The notes under the pieces were generated by a model. It saw only the letters and a program-made list of their open reading frames with translations. It had not been told where the DNA came from and did not search any database. A DNA stretch of 64,000 nucleotides. Source: Rhynochetos jubatus. Its lineage: Eukaryota > Chordata > Aves > Eurypygiformes > Rhynochetidae. How positions within the stretch are numbered: position 1 is the first letter of the stretch; each line of letters starts with the position of its first letter. Below, in pieces: positions 1 to 13,527 of this stretch. Position numbers and translations under genes: made by a program. The stretch covers positions 39,030,700 through 39,094,699 of the forward strand of contig CM050648.1 of assembly GCA_027574665.1 (NCBI GenBank), read 5' to 3'.

Positions 1-1317
1 AAATTTAAGAAGAAAGCAAAACACTTGAATACTTCGTTTTCTAGACAGTCTGTGAAAATCACCTCCCAGGGAACATGACATGCGGAGGGAGGCAGCCGGA
101 GCTTCCCCCACAAACGGTGCTCCCACCACCCTAGCTGCCTGGCAGAGGCACACGCTGCCGAGGGATACATTCCTCTAATGCTTCCCTAAAATACATTTGG
201 TGCCTGAAGTTAATGGAACTGCTGCAGCAAGCATTTCCATACTAGTCACAGAATTTGCCCTGATGGCTTCCGCCTTCCTTCCACTCCGAACCCGATACCT
301 CCCAAACCAGGACCTATATTTACTCCTTGCACACTGCAATGTTTGATGATCTCACGGTTCTAAATTAAGCAGCTTCTGTCATGCCCAGGACCAGGCATAA
401 CCCTTCTCTGTTGGGTCCCCACAACAGCCTTCTCGGTGGATTTGCGGTGCCTTGTCTAAACCATACTTGGATGTACACACTTCAACAGCTGGCGGTCCTC
501 GCGCTCATCTGATGGTGAAACTGAGATCACTGGATGTGCCACGCTGTACTTAGTCCACTTTTCATTTGGTTTGTATTTAAACTGGTGGAAGACTGTCTGT
601 TTCTCTCTCCCCAAACTGCTAAGGTAGCACTAACAGCTACAGTGTAAATACTGAAGATGCATCTGTCTCAATCACCTTTCTCCAGGAAATGCTAAAAACC
701 ATCACACTTCAACTCTTCCCATAGAAAAGTTGAAATCTAAAAGGTAAGGCTTTTTACTTTTCCCCCAGTACATTTGTACCATTATAGTAGGCTGGTTCAC
801 CTACAGGAAGCAAGTCTAGTTCATTCTTTGTACAAACACCTCAATTTATTACTCTTTTTAAAGCTACACAAGTATTCTAATTTATTACTAGCAACGTCTT
901 AGCATGAAAAGATTTTGCTCTCTAGTTTTATTAGGCTAGGTTCACACCTTGAGTTCTACCCATCCAAATTCAGATAATACTTCTAACATCCTAGATTTAG
1001 CTTGGACCACCCTAATCTAACAAGAAAAAAAAAATCAGAGAGAGCTTTTGATACATTTCAAGGGAAAGATACACAAATAATATTAAATTAGCTCCACATG
1101 TAAAGTCTCCCAAATGCCTTCAGTTAACACGCATGGTCCTTTGCTATCGAAGCCTATACCCAGTGAATTTAAGCTTGGTCTTGTTCACCTAAATTGTAAG
1201 TAGAAACGTCATCAGTTTATTGCAGAGGTAGATACTATATACAGGCATCAATGGAAAAAAAAAAAAAACAGGTGCTATCAAACAGGTGAATGTAACAGTG
1301 TGGTCTACGCATTTACT

Positions 1318-1335
1318 CCCCCCCCCCCGCCCCCC
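1318..1335 (+). repeat. Poly(C) tract
   Basis: Eleven C, one G, then six C. No associated gene. It lies in AT-rich flank downstream of YTHDF3. Confidence 0.9.
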
Positions 1336-4300
1336 AAACCAGAAACAACCCAAATGATTTCTTTATTCTATGAAAACAGGAAAACAGAGACAACCCTATC
1401 CCCTCCTTTTCTATAATGCTGTTAATCAGTGAATTAAGCCAGAAAATGGCAAATACCAAGTCTGCAATCTGAGTAGCAAAGCCCATCGCTCTGACCCAGA
1501 ATTGTGTGGACACTGCTTTGTAGGAGATGGGCACCCAGGGAGCAGAGGCACATAACCAGATGAACACTTGCAGGTAACAACCTAAGGCCACCATTGATAA
1601 AAATGGACTTTTTCCATCCTAGCTCTCCCTTTCTCATAAGTAATAAATTAATTTGGGTAAAGACATTGTCATACTGGCATTACAATAATCTGAGCTCTGT
1701 GTAAATTATGGTAAAATTGAAATCCTCAATCTGTACAGAAGGGCTATTTCTCTGTACAGAAGGCTGCATACTCAGGTTAAGATCTGCAGAATCAAAAAGG
1801 AAAGCGTCGCACCCCTGTTCCAGAAACAAAAGTTCCTGGAAGGAAAGCCTGGATTCCTAAGCAACATTTTATTATTTCAGAAATTATTTCCTTCAGCTGT
1901 TCCACTTCAACTAAAAGCAAAGTTCCAACTTTCACCTGGAAACAAGTCTTCCTCTGCTAATTCCTGCAGGCCAACATGAGCACGAGGGGAAGGGATCGAC
2001 AGGGAAGAGTGAACCCAAATGAGTGACTAACCCAATGCCAACCACACTGTGTCTTTGTACGGGGACAGGAGCATTTGACTCAGTGGGAGTGCAGCACCTG
2101 CCCCCATCCAGCTCCTGTATTTAGCTCTGCTGTAGGTTGCTTTCGTATTCCAGAGGAAGCATACTAAACACATTTAAAGGTGGAAAATTCGACCAAATTC
2201 TCTCCAAAGGTAACTAATTGCTGGAGCTTAGAGGCATTTTTTCCTCAGGGTAAAACAGAGTGTGGAAAGTCTGTGGATAGTCCTGGACACAACCTAGTAA
2301 CTGAAACTGGCCAACTACATTTCTGTCACGTGCAGTCTAGATTTACCTTTGCAAAGTAAAGGCCATTTTGCCTGTGGAATGACATTCCATTTATCATCCT
2401 GGTAATTTTTTGTATTTGGTTAAAGGTTCTTTTTAACAGAGAAAATCCATGCTTAACTTAGTCCTTTTCAGAAAGTTCTCAATGGACTCTCTTGTTCGTA
2501 GCTGTCAAATGAGTCATGTTTCTACTGCAGAGATTTTTTTTTTTAACATGATGTTTTGCTACAAAATATTCCACTTTTTAAAGGTTTTCTGAGTCTATTC
2601 AACTTGCATTGAGCTCTTTATATAACCCACAAATCATAAAACTGAATTAATTCATAATTCAACTGAATTATTTCAGAAAGGGTCCCTCCTGATTTAGAAA
2701 GTCCCAGTGAGCTGGAGGCTAGGAGAGCATGCTGGAGGCAGCTTATGCTTTCCTTCCTCTTACGCCGCTCCTGAAGTGTTTCACCACTGGTGGTGGTCAG
2801 AGGTGGGATATCAGATTAGCCAGATCTTTGGTCTAACTGGCATATCCATTCTACTATGATGCAATCTGTGGGAAGGTTTTGATTGTAAAATATCTGCAAT
2901 AAGGGCTGGGTTGAAATTTCAAAATATTTTTGCAATTAATTCCTTGAGCTTGTTAGAACTTAGGACTGAACGATCTTTGCATACTTTCTGGATCTCAGTT
3001 CAGCCAATAAAATTGTTTTATTTACATATTTCATGTATTTATTTTTAGGATCTTTTTTGAGCACAATGTTATGAATACTAAGACACATGAAAGTGTGATT
3101 TTGATTTAAAAAGAATCAGGGGGAAACTAAAATGAATTGAGTGGAATTTAACATGTCTTTTTTACATCCCACATTTTGGCTTATTTCTTTAGCATTAGTG
3201 GGGTAGGAGACTCCTACACATGGTGGTTTGGGTTTACATTACAGTAAGATTTTGATTTGATCTGTACTGGGTATTAGCCTTGGTGACATGACAGACTTGG
3301 GGTAGACCGTGAAGCTCTGCAATTATAATGAAAATTGCCCTAGAACTTGCTGCAATATCAGAGCGTCCCATACAGACTGTGATGAGAACTACAAGATTGG
3401 ATCCAAATCAGCCAACAGTGAGGCTTTTATTATTAGTGATGCTGGTTAGGGGCCAGGGGAAGGCTGAAACTAGTCAGCCAATTAAATCACTCCTGCAAAA
3501 CTTCATAGTCAGAGGTGCAGTCTCCCTTCAGACTCAGCACTTCTGTTCTTGGCCTTGACAAACTGCACACATCTCATTCTTTAAATTTTGCTAGCAGAGG
3601 AGTGGGTAAATTACTTACCAACCTCGATGTTTCCCTCTTGACTTTCCTCCTCAGGCAGACGTGATTCAAGGTGAAGCTCTTACCTTTGTGAGGAACTCTG
3701 CAACCCCCAGAGAACCGCAGCCATCCTGGGAGCAGGCATCCACGTACCTTCAGCTCTTCCCTCCTACCTGAGTGATGAAATACCTGCAAGACAGTTCTTT
3801 TCTCCTGGTTGTTAAGAGTGAAAAATCCCCAGTTACTATCAACAAACTTATTTCATGATCCCTTTGCATCCATTTCTAAACCCTCTCTATCCATAGTCCA
3901 TCCTCTATCTCCCCCACTAAACCCTTCTCAGTCCCCAATACTCCTCTCCCTTCAATGTTCTTCCACTAGGGTTTCCATGTATCCCTCAGCTACTCATTTC
4001 TATTTAACCCTTTTCCCACCCCATAAAGAAAAAAATTAAAATTTATAAATAGTGTAATGTATTTGCTGCCAGCACATTCTTCCCTCAGTTACTCCCGTTT
4101 CTTCAATCTGTTGTAGTAACAAGCTTTCAAGTCGAGCAGGGACATCCATGTGTGAAGTCTAGTGCAAGTGTCTCACCCTTTGCGTGTCCTTCAACTCCAC
4201 CGCAGAAAATGTGATTTCTTATAACAGGATTATCATCAATTAAATATAGATGAGTTGATGCCTGCTGGTGGTTGACTAGGTATAAACGTAAGAATTCCTG

Positions 4301-7300
4301 TGTTACATTTCTGCATCCTAGTTGAAGATTTGTTTCTCTAAAAATGCGAACAGGAGAAATTTGCAGACACCGATGTTTGCAAAACAGAACTTTTTAAATA
4401 TCACATTTAAGATTACCTTTTGACTGACAAATGAATAACAATTTTTCTTTCTCCAGCAGTATTTTGATACCAGCATTTAAGAAATATTAGCTAGCTTATT
4501 TAAATAAATCTTAACACAATGGATGACTTAAAAGTACAGCACAGGAAGTAGCTATTCCGTTCTGTATACCTCACGTGCTGGTGTGCGAGTGGCCATGCGG
4601 TACTTAATTGCTGCTGGAATCAAACCACAACGCCTCATCACACCATTATCCCAGTGCTTCATTAAAGCATTAATTCCCAAGCTGTACCCATGGATATTTT
4701 TCTTCCTTATTCCTCATGCACTGCTTGAAGACAAATACTCTGCAGCAGGGATGGTCTCATTTGGGGTCTACTGGTCTCTGCCTCAGTGGTACCCCAGCTT
4801 CTGAGGAGCACAATTATAAAAAACAGCATCCTGTTTGATCTGATACAGGCATATGCTCTGTTTCAAGTCCCTTTTCACACCCTCATTTTGAAAAGTCAGC
4901 TGCGCTATTTTCCAGGGTCACCCAGGTAGCAGCGCCTCACTGACAGCTCCCTTTGCACATTCCTTCATGGGCTGGTATATGGTCTCTAAGCTCCCAAACT
5001 TCGTTTGTTCAAGTATTTGCGTTATGCAAACTTTATTCCTGCACTGCTTGTACATCTTTCTGGAAGGACTGAGGAGAACGGAAGAACTGAGAATTACCTC
5101 CCAACTTAAAAAAAAAAAAAAAAATTTGAAACTCAATTTCTCCCAACTGAAAACCAGCTTTTTATTCCTTGTAATCATTAGAACTGTAGGTTTAAGATCA
5201 GCAAACTCCTTCAACTAAAAAAACCCAAACCACGCCAAACCACTAAAACCCACAACGCAACCTTAGCTCCATACTGAACCAACATACAAACGCGTAGCAA
5301 AACAGAGTACATCTGGAGAGTGTTTCCTCCATTTCCTTTTACCTTAGGCTTTGTTGGTGTGTTTGCTCCCCACAGGTGGAAGTATCACACAATTCCATCT
5401 GCTTCTCATTTTCTTGAAAGATTTCCCATTATCCCTCCCACTTGTTCCAACCGAATAAACCAACAGCTCATTGTTCTTTTACATGCCATACGTATGATTA
5501 ATTGAGTTGCATGGAATGGGAGGAAAACATCAAAGTAAAAAGGTAGAAAGTCAAAGTGTCCTTTCAAGTGAGTTTTCTGTTGCAGAGAAAGCAGGTAGGC
5601 TCACCAAAGGAGATTCAAGTTCCTCAACAGTTACAATCTTACTCTTAGATCTAAAGAAAGACACTAAGTGAGAAACTCCATCATGATGTGATGCTGCAGG
5701 AAAGCTGTGTTTAAAGAGATTTTCCGTCTACCTAAAAAGTTTTGAAGGCCATTAAGACAGATTTGGCTCAGAGAAAGCTAACTACAACTTGCAAGAGAGG
5801 TAAGCAGCAAGTGTTCAAAGCACAGCTTGTGTGGGAAACCTCCAGTATTTTTTGAAAACCTATTGTAGAACTTAATCGTATTTCATTATCTTGTCATTTA
5901 ATCAGTATGAGGATAAAAAAAGGAAAATGATGCAACTTATCAGTGTAGCCTGCTCCAAAGACTAACAATTATTCACAGAAATAAACTAGTAACTGAGTAG
6001 CTTCTTCAAATAAGCAACTTTAAATAAGCAAAACTAGAAAAATCACTGACCATGAAATCTGCTGGGAAAGTCTAGCGAAGAGCAGCGATGACTTGGGGCA
6101 GAGGAACACCCTAGGCACTGAACACAACCTTCAACGCCTTGGTACATACGTGCCTTATTTAAAGAGAATGTGAAATAGGGAACCTGATACTGGAGCGCAA
6201 GTTAACTCAAAGGCTGTGAACTGATGTAAGGCTACACATAAAATAAAAGCCCACACACCAACACCCACCCCACCCCCCAGCAGACCAAATTCGAAGTTCA
6301 ACTGGACCATGTGAACATACTTAATTATTCAGTCAAAAGATTCTTTAGCATCTGAAAAGCTACACTGATGTGTGAGTGAAGAATCAACTTCACAACACAC
6401 TCTTGGCTGTTTAACATCCTTTGTCTCCTGCAGCTGTTAGTTCTTTGGTGTTCCAACATTTCACTTACTTCCCAGGAAAAGTATTCCCACCTCCACATTT
6501 GACTTTCAGTTTAAAAAAAACCAACCAAAACCATCATCAATACTCACTAGCAACCCAAAGAGCAGATACGATAGTTATTTATTAACATTTAAAATAAGCA
6601 TAAATTTCAGGAACTAAAAACTTCTCTGAATTGTTCTGCATGTGGTAATCTTGAAATTAAAGATCCATACAACTGAAAGACCAAGCATTGTCATAAAATA
6701 TGAGGCTGAATGGAATACAGCTCAAGTTAATTGCAATTAAGTTACATTAACTTGAAGAACTTAAATACAGTTTTACACATTTTCTGATGAAGCACCACAC
6801 TCACAAGACCCAGTGAAGCATCTCATGAGAACTAAGCTGCAAACCAGTTAAGCAGTTGAAAACAAATTGGCAGCCAATTAAAAAAATAATAAAAATAAAA
6901 ATAAATTATGATAAGAATTTAGCAGCCAGGTTTTCCAGGGAACTAGCAGAAGAGGGATAAATTTAACATCCAATAAATTCCAGTCACACAGCACAAACAT
7001 CTGAATTTTAACCAATTTAACAATTCTGTATTCCTGGAAAGAGATCTCCATCCTTTCATCCTGTTTTACATAGATGCTAATCTGAACTGATGCAAATACT
7101 TGTAAGATTCTTGGGTAATACTGAACAGCAGCTGCACATATTAATGCTTGCAAAATAAAATTTCAGCCTTTTTTTTTTTAACATTAGATATACAATTACA
7201 GTAGATAATGAAGGATCCACAACCTTTTATCTTGCCCTTTTGCTGAAATGTAATATCCTAGCTCAAACTAAAGCTAAACCTCCATTTAGCTTGCTCAAAT

Positions 7301-9048
7301 GCTTAGTTTGGAAATTTTTATTCCTGGACTAAGCATAAAGCAAGGATTTCTTTTTTCTTTTTAACATCTGAGGTTCTTTCAGATGTTTGCAGAACAGGAA
7401 AGAAAGGATGCATAAATTCAGAGTTCAAGATTAAAGTGTAATGCTTCACATATGAGGGCACAAATCAAGACAGCTTGTTCATCTGAAAAGCCCACGAGCT
7501 CAAGTTAAAATACAGTCATCAATCTAAAGTATCTTGTTTCATTTTACAGGAACATCCACTTCGTTCTCAAGACGCACGTAAACTCGTGCAGGCAGATGAA
7601 ATGTTATAGTATCTCTGGGTGGATGAAATTCAAGACGACAAAAAAAGTAAAGTTTCTCAAGTGTTACAAACTAATTTTACAGGCAAAGGAAGTTATTCAG
7701 TATTAAGATGACAAGTGCAAACGCACACAGGATATGCAAACAGCTTATAAACTCTCATTGTTAACACTTCAGTTATCACTAAAATTCATAAGGACGCGTA
7801 AGAGTGGACATAAGAGTATTTAAATAACTGTATGCCTTTTAAAATTCCAATGAAATCATGTCCCTTTCCACCTTCTGAACTGAAATGCTGCAGGGCTAAC
7901 ATGAAAAAAAAAAAAAGGCATAGATGACATGGGAGACTGAATTCATCCAGTTATTAAAGCATTATTTCTTCATTTACATTGTGGCAAGCAGGCTGAGACA
8001 AGCTGAACTCAGCCAGCAGATTTCCTCTGTCCAGAGAACGAACTAAGTGAAGTCAGGAACCCCTTTTTTTTTGTAGATGGTGAAAACAGCATCCAACACC
8101 AGGCTTCCCTCACAGGCATCCAAAGGAAACAGCAGAGAAAAATCATGACAGCGGAGTCTTCCCAGAAAGGGTAAGGAAGTGGGAAGGAACGCTTACTTAA
8201 GACCAAAGAAAGAAAGTTCACTGTCTCTTGCACGTCTGACTAAGAACAGGCTTCTGGAGGAAGATACATACTGCCTGCAGTGTGGCAATATAGTTTCTTG
8301 TGAAACACGTAGGGGAATTGATTGGAGGAGACATCCAACTGGTGTTTGACTTCTGTTTGTTGGATTTCCACTTGTGGGGAAGGACAAGGTCAGAAAATAA
8401 CAGGCAACACCAACATTATGCACCTCCTTATATTAATAAACAGCAAGTTTTATTATTGATATTTGGCTTAGAGATCCCTGGACACTATAAGTATCATGAA
8501 TAAGAATGTTTCAGGATTATTATAGGAAGAGAAATATTGTCAAAAGCCTGGATTAGATACAAATTTAGCTTTCTGAACTGAAAGATCCATGTTCATCATA
8601 TTAAAATGCACTTTATTAAAATATATAAAGTAGAACACACAGTATAGAACAGATGTTTTGAAGAAAACATGCCAGCTGTACACTGATATTTTAATTTTAT
8701 ATGAGGCCAAACTCATTTACTTAAAAGTTCCACGATCCATAGAGAAATTCTTTCCTCTCCCATGCTAAACTATGGTGGATGTGTCCAAGATGAAAACAGA
8801 GTAAGTATGAATGTGAAAAGGTTACTTTCACAGAAACTTTCAAACAGATTAAATAAGATCAAACAGTCAATTCTCATGCCAAAGAATTCTCATCTAAGTT
8901 ACCATACTCTAATGCACACAAAAATCCCCACAAAATTTAAACAAAGGGTTTGCTGTAACTCAATGGAAAAGAACTCTTAAATCTCTCAATTTATCAGTAT
9001 GTTATATGGATCTTCACCTGGCAAAAGACACTGAAAATCTGTATTTCC

Positions 9049-9110
9049 TAAAAAAAAAAAAAAAAAACCAACAACCCAAAAAAACCCCACCCAACAGTAG
9101 GAAAAAAAAG
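9049..9110 (+). repeat. A/C-rich simple tract
   Basis: About 17 A followed by CCAACAACCC- and AAAACCCC-type words and a final A run. This is G/T-rich on the other strand, like the tracts at 46.4, 55.4, 57.4 and 58.2 kb. Confidence 0.75.
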
Positions 9111-10093
9111 AGTTCAAATGGCTTTGAAAGTAACATAAAAATCCATCCCATAAGGGTGATTTGCATTTGAAAGCCTAGGTTTATTCATTTAAAAATCAGT
9201 GCTGCAGAAAATTCAAAAGGCTGTCCACATTGGATTTTCACTGCACTAGAAAAATCAGCTGAAATACGTAAGTACCTTCCTGGTGAAAGAGCCACAAATA
9301 ATTATGAAAAACTAAGGTAACTGCTACATACAGAATTCAAAACACTGTTGCTTCAACGCAGTTTCAGCTAGGAAATATGCACTGATACCTGTACATCAAA
9401 ATAGTTTATTAAAAACGTCTTTTGTAAAGAATATATTTCAAGTGTGAAAATTCCTCTATGAAATGAAGAGCAACTTCAAAATAGAACTATGACTAAACAA
9501 TGAAAAATATTTAAGATGCTTCCTCCTAGATATTACATTATTTGCACCTGACCAAGAACTCAACATGATCTTTTGTTTGGTGTCACAGATTTGTCCGGGA
9601 TGACAATCATTTTGGCAAGTGGCTTTTGCATCTAAATTCTGCAGACAGTGCGTTATGATATATACTGTCAGAGTATCCAAAAAGAAGAAAACAGAGCAAG
9701 AGGATGCGTAGAAGCAAGTATATGATAAATTAAGCCTAGAATAGCAAAAGACATGAAGCAGTGAAATTTGTCAAGTTGTGAATATTGAGGTTTTTCTCAA
9801 TCCAAGTCCCTCAAAATAAAGTACTGCCCATATTTTCCTTAAGCCAGCAATTTGAGCATTCAACTGACAAAAATTTCTTGTCAAATACCAGAAAACCTGT
9901 GTTAAAGATGCTGATGTTACAAAGTCAAGACACTCAAAAGTTCACAAAGCTCACATAACTCCAATTTGTTCTGCTTGTGTTGGGAGGACAAGCTTTTCAG
10001 CAGCAACTTTTCTGTATGAATTATCACATCTCTTCAAAGTGGAAAAAGTAGTCAAAATGGAAAATAATTGGCATTTCTTCCCACCTCCTGGTA

Positions 10094-10420
10094 TCACAGA
10101 AAGGTTTGGGTTGGAAGGGACCTTAAAGATCATCCAGTTCCAATCCCCCTGCCATGGGCAGGGACACCCTCCATTAGACCAGGTTGCTCAAAGCCTCATC
10201 CAGCCTGGCCTGGAACACTTCCAGGGATGGGGCATCCACAGCTTCTCTGGGCAACCTGTTCCAGTGCCTCACCACCCTCTCCGTGAAGAATTTTTTCCTT
10301 ACATCCAATCTGAATCCCCCCACTTCCAATTTAAACCCATTACTCCTTGTCCTGTCACTACAGGCCCTTGTAAAAAGTGTCCTCTCAGCTTTCTTGTAGG
10401 CTCTCTTCAGGTACTGGAAT
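10094..10420 (-). mobile_element. CR1 LINE, 3' fragment
   Basis: Read on the minus strand this is the conserved CR1 3' region: CCAGAGAAGC, the degenerate reading of a cysteine-poor ORF2 end, then AAGGTCCCTTCCAACCCAAACC and a decayed terminal octamer near 10094. The copy is 5'-truncated, as usual for CR1. It lies just beyond the proposed YTHDF3 poly(A) site. Long open frames here are repeat shadows. Confidence 0.93.
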
Positions 10421-10856
10421 CACACAATTTAGTATCGCTAAGTGTGCCTGATACCATTTCTCACTGTACACTACTGAAGTCTCACACTGAAAACAGAACG
10501 GATGGTTGGTATTTTGGGAAGCCATCTCTAGGTTTAAGCATTCTGCTGCATCTCTGGTTAACCAACCCATAGGTGTACAGTTATAGTGCAGCTAAGCCCA
10601 GTCAACTGTGGGTACCTGCTTCTGAAAGGACAAAGCTCCTTCCTTACCCCCTCTCATCATCTCCTTCCTAAACATCTAGCCTCACACAGAACTTCCCATA
10701 CCATTAAACCAGCAGAAAATGTCTTGACCTGGCTCAGTATGGATCACAGAAAAACAAATGCTGACACAAAGGAGGAAGCATCAGGAACAGAAAAGGGGTT
10801 CCACTGATTCCTCCATTAGCAAGCAGCCATTACATTTCGCTGTATTGAAAAATCAG

Positions 10857-13503
10857 ACCAAAAAATATATTTCTACATTTATTTGAGATATTAAGCACCA
10901 TTCCTTCTCTGTCTGGAGGAAAAGAAGTCGTGCATAAGGTAGCTGAAGGCTAGAAGTTTCACATGTCCATTCACTAGTACAGCACTCCATAGCTGATTTT
11001 ACAATGTTATACACTATTTTTACAGTACTTTATATGCACATAAAATTCCTTTTAATTTCAGCTGCACGTACTAAACTCTCAGCAGTCGCAAATCGGTCGC
11101 AACATGACTAACACCATCAGCAATGAAACTCTATTTGTAGATTTGCTAACAATCCTGGAACAGTACAAGAACTGTCACAGCTCTCTAAACGTGATCACCT
11201 TCTCTCACAATCCCATCTTATCTTCCAAGCTTTCAAAGTCTGCAACAGAGTGATGAACCCATTTTATACGAAACCTGATTCAATCCAAGAGCAATGCTTA
11301 TGCTATCAGAATAAGAGGCAAGGGGTAAAGCAGGAAATACTAACAAAGCCTGCAAAAATATGAATACTGCAGTGGAAGCAAACTAGGGTTGCACATGCAA
11401 TCAGTTCCTGAATGCCTGACTAACAGTAGCTTTCTTTTAACTGGAAACTTCTGTGCCTTTTTGTAAGATATTTTTGTAACAAAGAAGCAGAAACATGCTG
11501 ATCCCTTGAGGGATCATCAGAAGGACTACATTCTTTGGACTCACAACACTGACCTTTGCCACTTCGACTGATCAATGACAGTTGGAACAACAGGCAGTGA
11601 TCTATAAATCAGCCAACAGAGGCAAACAAATAGCTATAAAACCTGTTAGCAAGGAACAGAAATGCATGGAAGCTGCAATTTTTGGGCTTGAGCCAAATTT
11701 CATAGGGTTTGGGCTCAAAATCTTTATCTCCTAGTCTCCTCTTAATATGCATTTTGCTTACCCCTTCTCTTACCCCACTTGCTATTTGTTACACATCTGC
11801 ATTTAAGTGAGATTGATTCTTTTCTCCAAATTAGGGATATGGTTTCCCTTTTGAGCTTCCAGAAAACTGGCAGTAAAAATTAAGATTCGTATCTAATACT
11901 CTGCAGTCTTGAACAATATTTTAAATAATGAGGAAGGAAGTGTATTGAACTTTGTGTTTGCAAGGTTGGAAGAGTGCAAGAGGCTTAAGAACACAGAAAG
12001 TAAAAGTAGCAAAATAGTCTGTAGTCAAAGTGTTTTGCCACTTAAGCTCCAGAACTTTGATTGCCACAATCTGTAAATTAAGGGCTCGAAACACAATATA
12101 AACATGTGTTGGACAGTAAGACATGAAACATGTTCAAATAATATGCGGTAATGCTATTTTAAGCTATAACGTATCTGACTTCTACACTGCTGTTCTAAAA
12201 AGAGAAAGCTATCCCTGGAGTTTGGTACAGGCTGTTCAGTATTTTGTACAGTCAATACACCCGCTTAGCATTTTTTTAATATTCTCTTCCAGCAGATAGA
12301 ATGTGTTGCTATATAAACTGGAACAAAAGATACAATTTTCAAAAGTTAAAAACTAGTATAGAATTACCCAGTTTAATATGTATTCTAAAATTCTCGTTGC
12401 ATGGTTCTGACAAAAATCATGTTAACGTGGCTATCGATGTCATCTCCATGGATCGAAGTATTTTCTCAAAATATTTTTGAATAGGGGGGAAAAAAAAAAA
12501 AACACCTGGGTATTGGGACAATGAAACAAAAAAGATTTGAGAAACAGAGTATATGCTTGCTAAACAAGAATTATGTTTATTTAGCTAGTGAATCACCTAG
12601 AGGAGTAAATTTTCACTTTCATGATAGCAATCTGTCAGGCTTGCAAACACCCAGAAATAGGAATTAAAGATTATTTTAAATGTAGTTATAAAGGTCATAA
12701 AAAGTCTGATTTAGACTGAGGTACATTTACTCAAAACTGAGATTCATTGAGTGGTAGCAAACAAACAGTTCCTCAGACAAATGCACTTTTTTCAGTATAC
12801 ATGTTACAGAAAAAAAAAAGAAATGTGCATTAACTGGTGGTGTCCACCAAGCTGCATATTAATATTCTCTTACACCAAACAGTTTGAAACAAGGGAAATG
12901 TCATTCTAATATAATTTCATGTTACGTTTCATCATTTGGCTAAACTGCAGCTTAAAGTTGCTTTGCCATATTAAAAGATTACTACAATAATTTTCACATG
13001 AACATTTAGACTTGAGTTTTACTCCAGGACTAAATATGGCATGATTTGCTTTTAATCTGTTGAATAGCTAAAAACTGACAATTAAAAAAAACTACAACAA
13101 AGAAAAAATTAAGTTGAAGCAATGTGAATCTCACATCATTGAACCACTTCTAACGGTTAAATGTTAGTATTTAACAAATTCAAAGAGTTAATGAATCCTT
13201 GCATTCGTTCGGTCTCCTGTGCCTTAGCTAGGATGCATAAATACAAAAGACAGCAGATACTGGTAAAAGCTTCAGGACAGAAAGTGCTTGACGAAGGTAC
13301 AGTTCTCAAGTGTGTTTGGTGAGAGAGTATAAGGGCAGATGCACTGATGAGAACCATTACAAGAAGAGTCAATTTTGTGTTAAAGTGTTCAAAGATGTCA
13401 CCTTAAGCAGAAAAAAGCTTTAATAACGTCTTCTTAGACATATTAGGCATTTCCAGAGTCTACATCATTAGTGTTGTAATTCTAGCAGGACATCTCCATG
13501 TAG
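10857..13503 (-). other. YTHDF3: Putative YTHDF3 3' untranslated region
   Basis: AT-rich sequence without coding potential follows the TAA. The lower boundary is inferred from a canonical AATAAA on the minus strand (plus-strand TTTATT at 10878-10883), followed by T-rich sequence with G/T downstream. This gives a UTR of about 2.6 kb, close to the length I recall for human YTHDF3. Earlier alternatives are an ATTAAA at 13424-13419 and an AATAAA at about 12576-12581. Transcript data would be needed to choose. Confidence 0.45.
10878..10883 (-). terminator. Candidate poly(A) signal AATAAA for YTHDF3
   Basis: Canonical hexamer on the minus strand, about 2.6 kb after the stop codon. T-rich, GGTCTG-containing sequence lies downstream in the sense direction, as expected around a cleavage site. 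It is chosen over nearer hexamers only because of expected UTR length. Confidence 0.4.
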
Positions 13504-13527
13504 TTATTGTTTGTTTCTATTTCTCTC
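13504..13527 (-). CDS. YTHDF3: YTHDF3 coding exon 5 (last 7 codons and stop)
   Basis: Behind a TTCTTTCAG acceptor (CAG at 13530-13528) the reverse strand reads ERNRNKQ then TAA. These are the exact final residues of YTHDF3, and they restore the family C-terminus AMRR-ERNRNKQ when joined to exon 4. The exon continues as 3' UTR. It lies 11.7 kb from exon 4, so it is easily missed without the family C-terminus as a guide. Confidence 0.95.
   Translation of the reverse strand, partial: ERNRNKQ

Larger units (their letters stand above)
1..10090. other. AT-rich flank downstream of YTHDF3, no gene seen
   Basis: About 10 kb without recognisable coding exons, RNA genes or transposons apart from homopolymer and A/C-rich tracts. 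Open frames are under 100 codons and show no family motifs. In human the DNA beyond the YTHDF3 3' end is also gene-poor (from memory), which fits. Confidence 0.6.

Noticed and set aside
10039..10572. 177-codon plus-strand frame
   Set aside because: Mostly the reverse complement of CR1 (10094-10420). Antisense repeat frames of this kind recur at 15934-16350 and 54669-55097.
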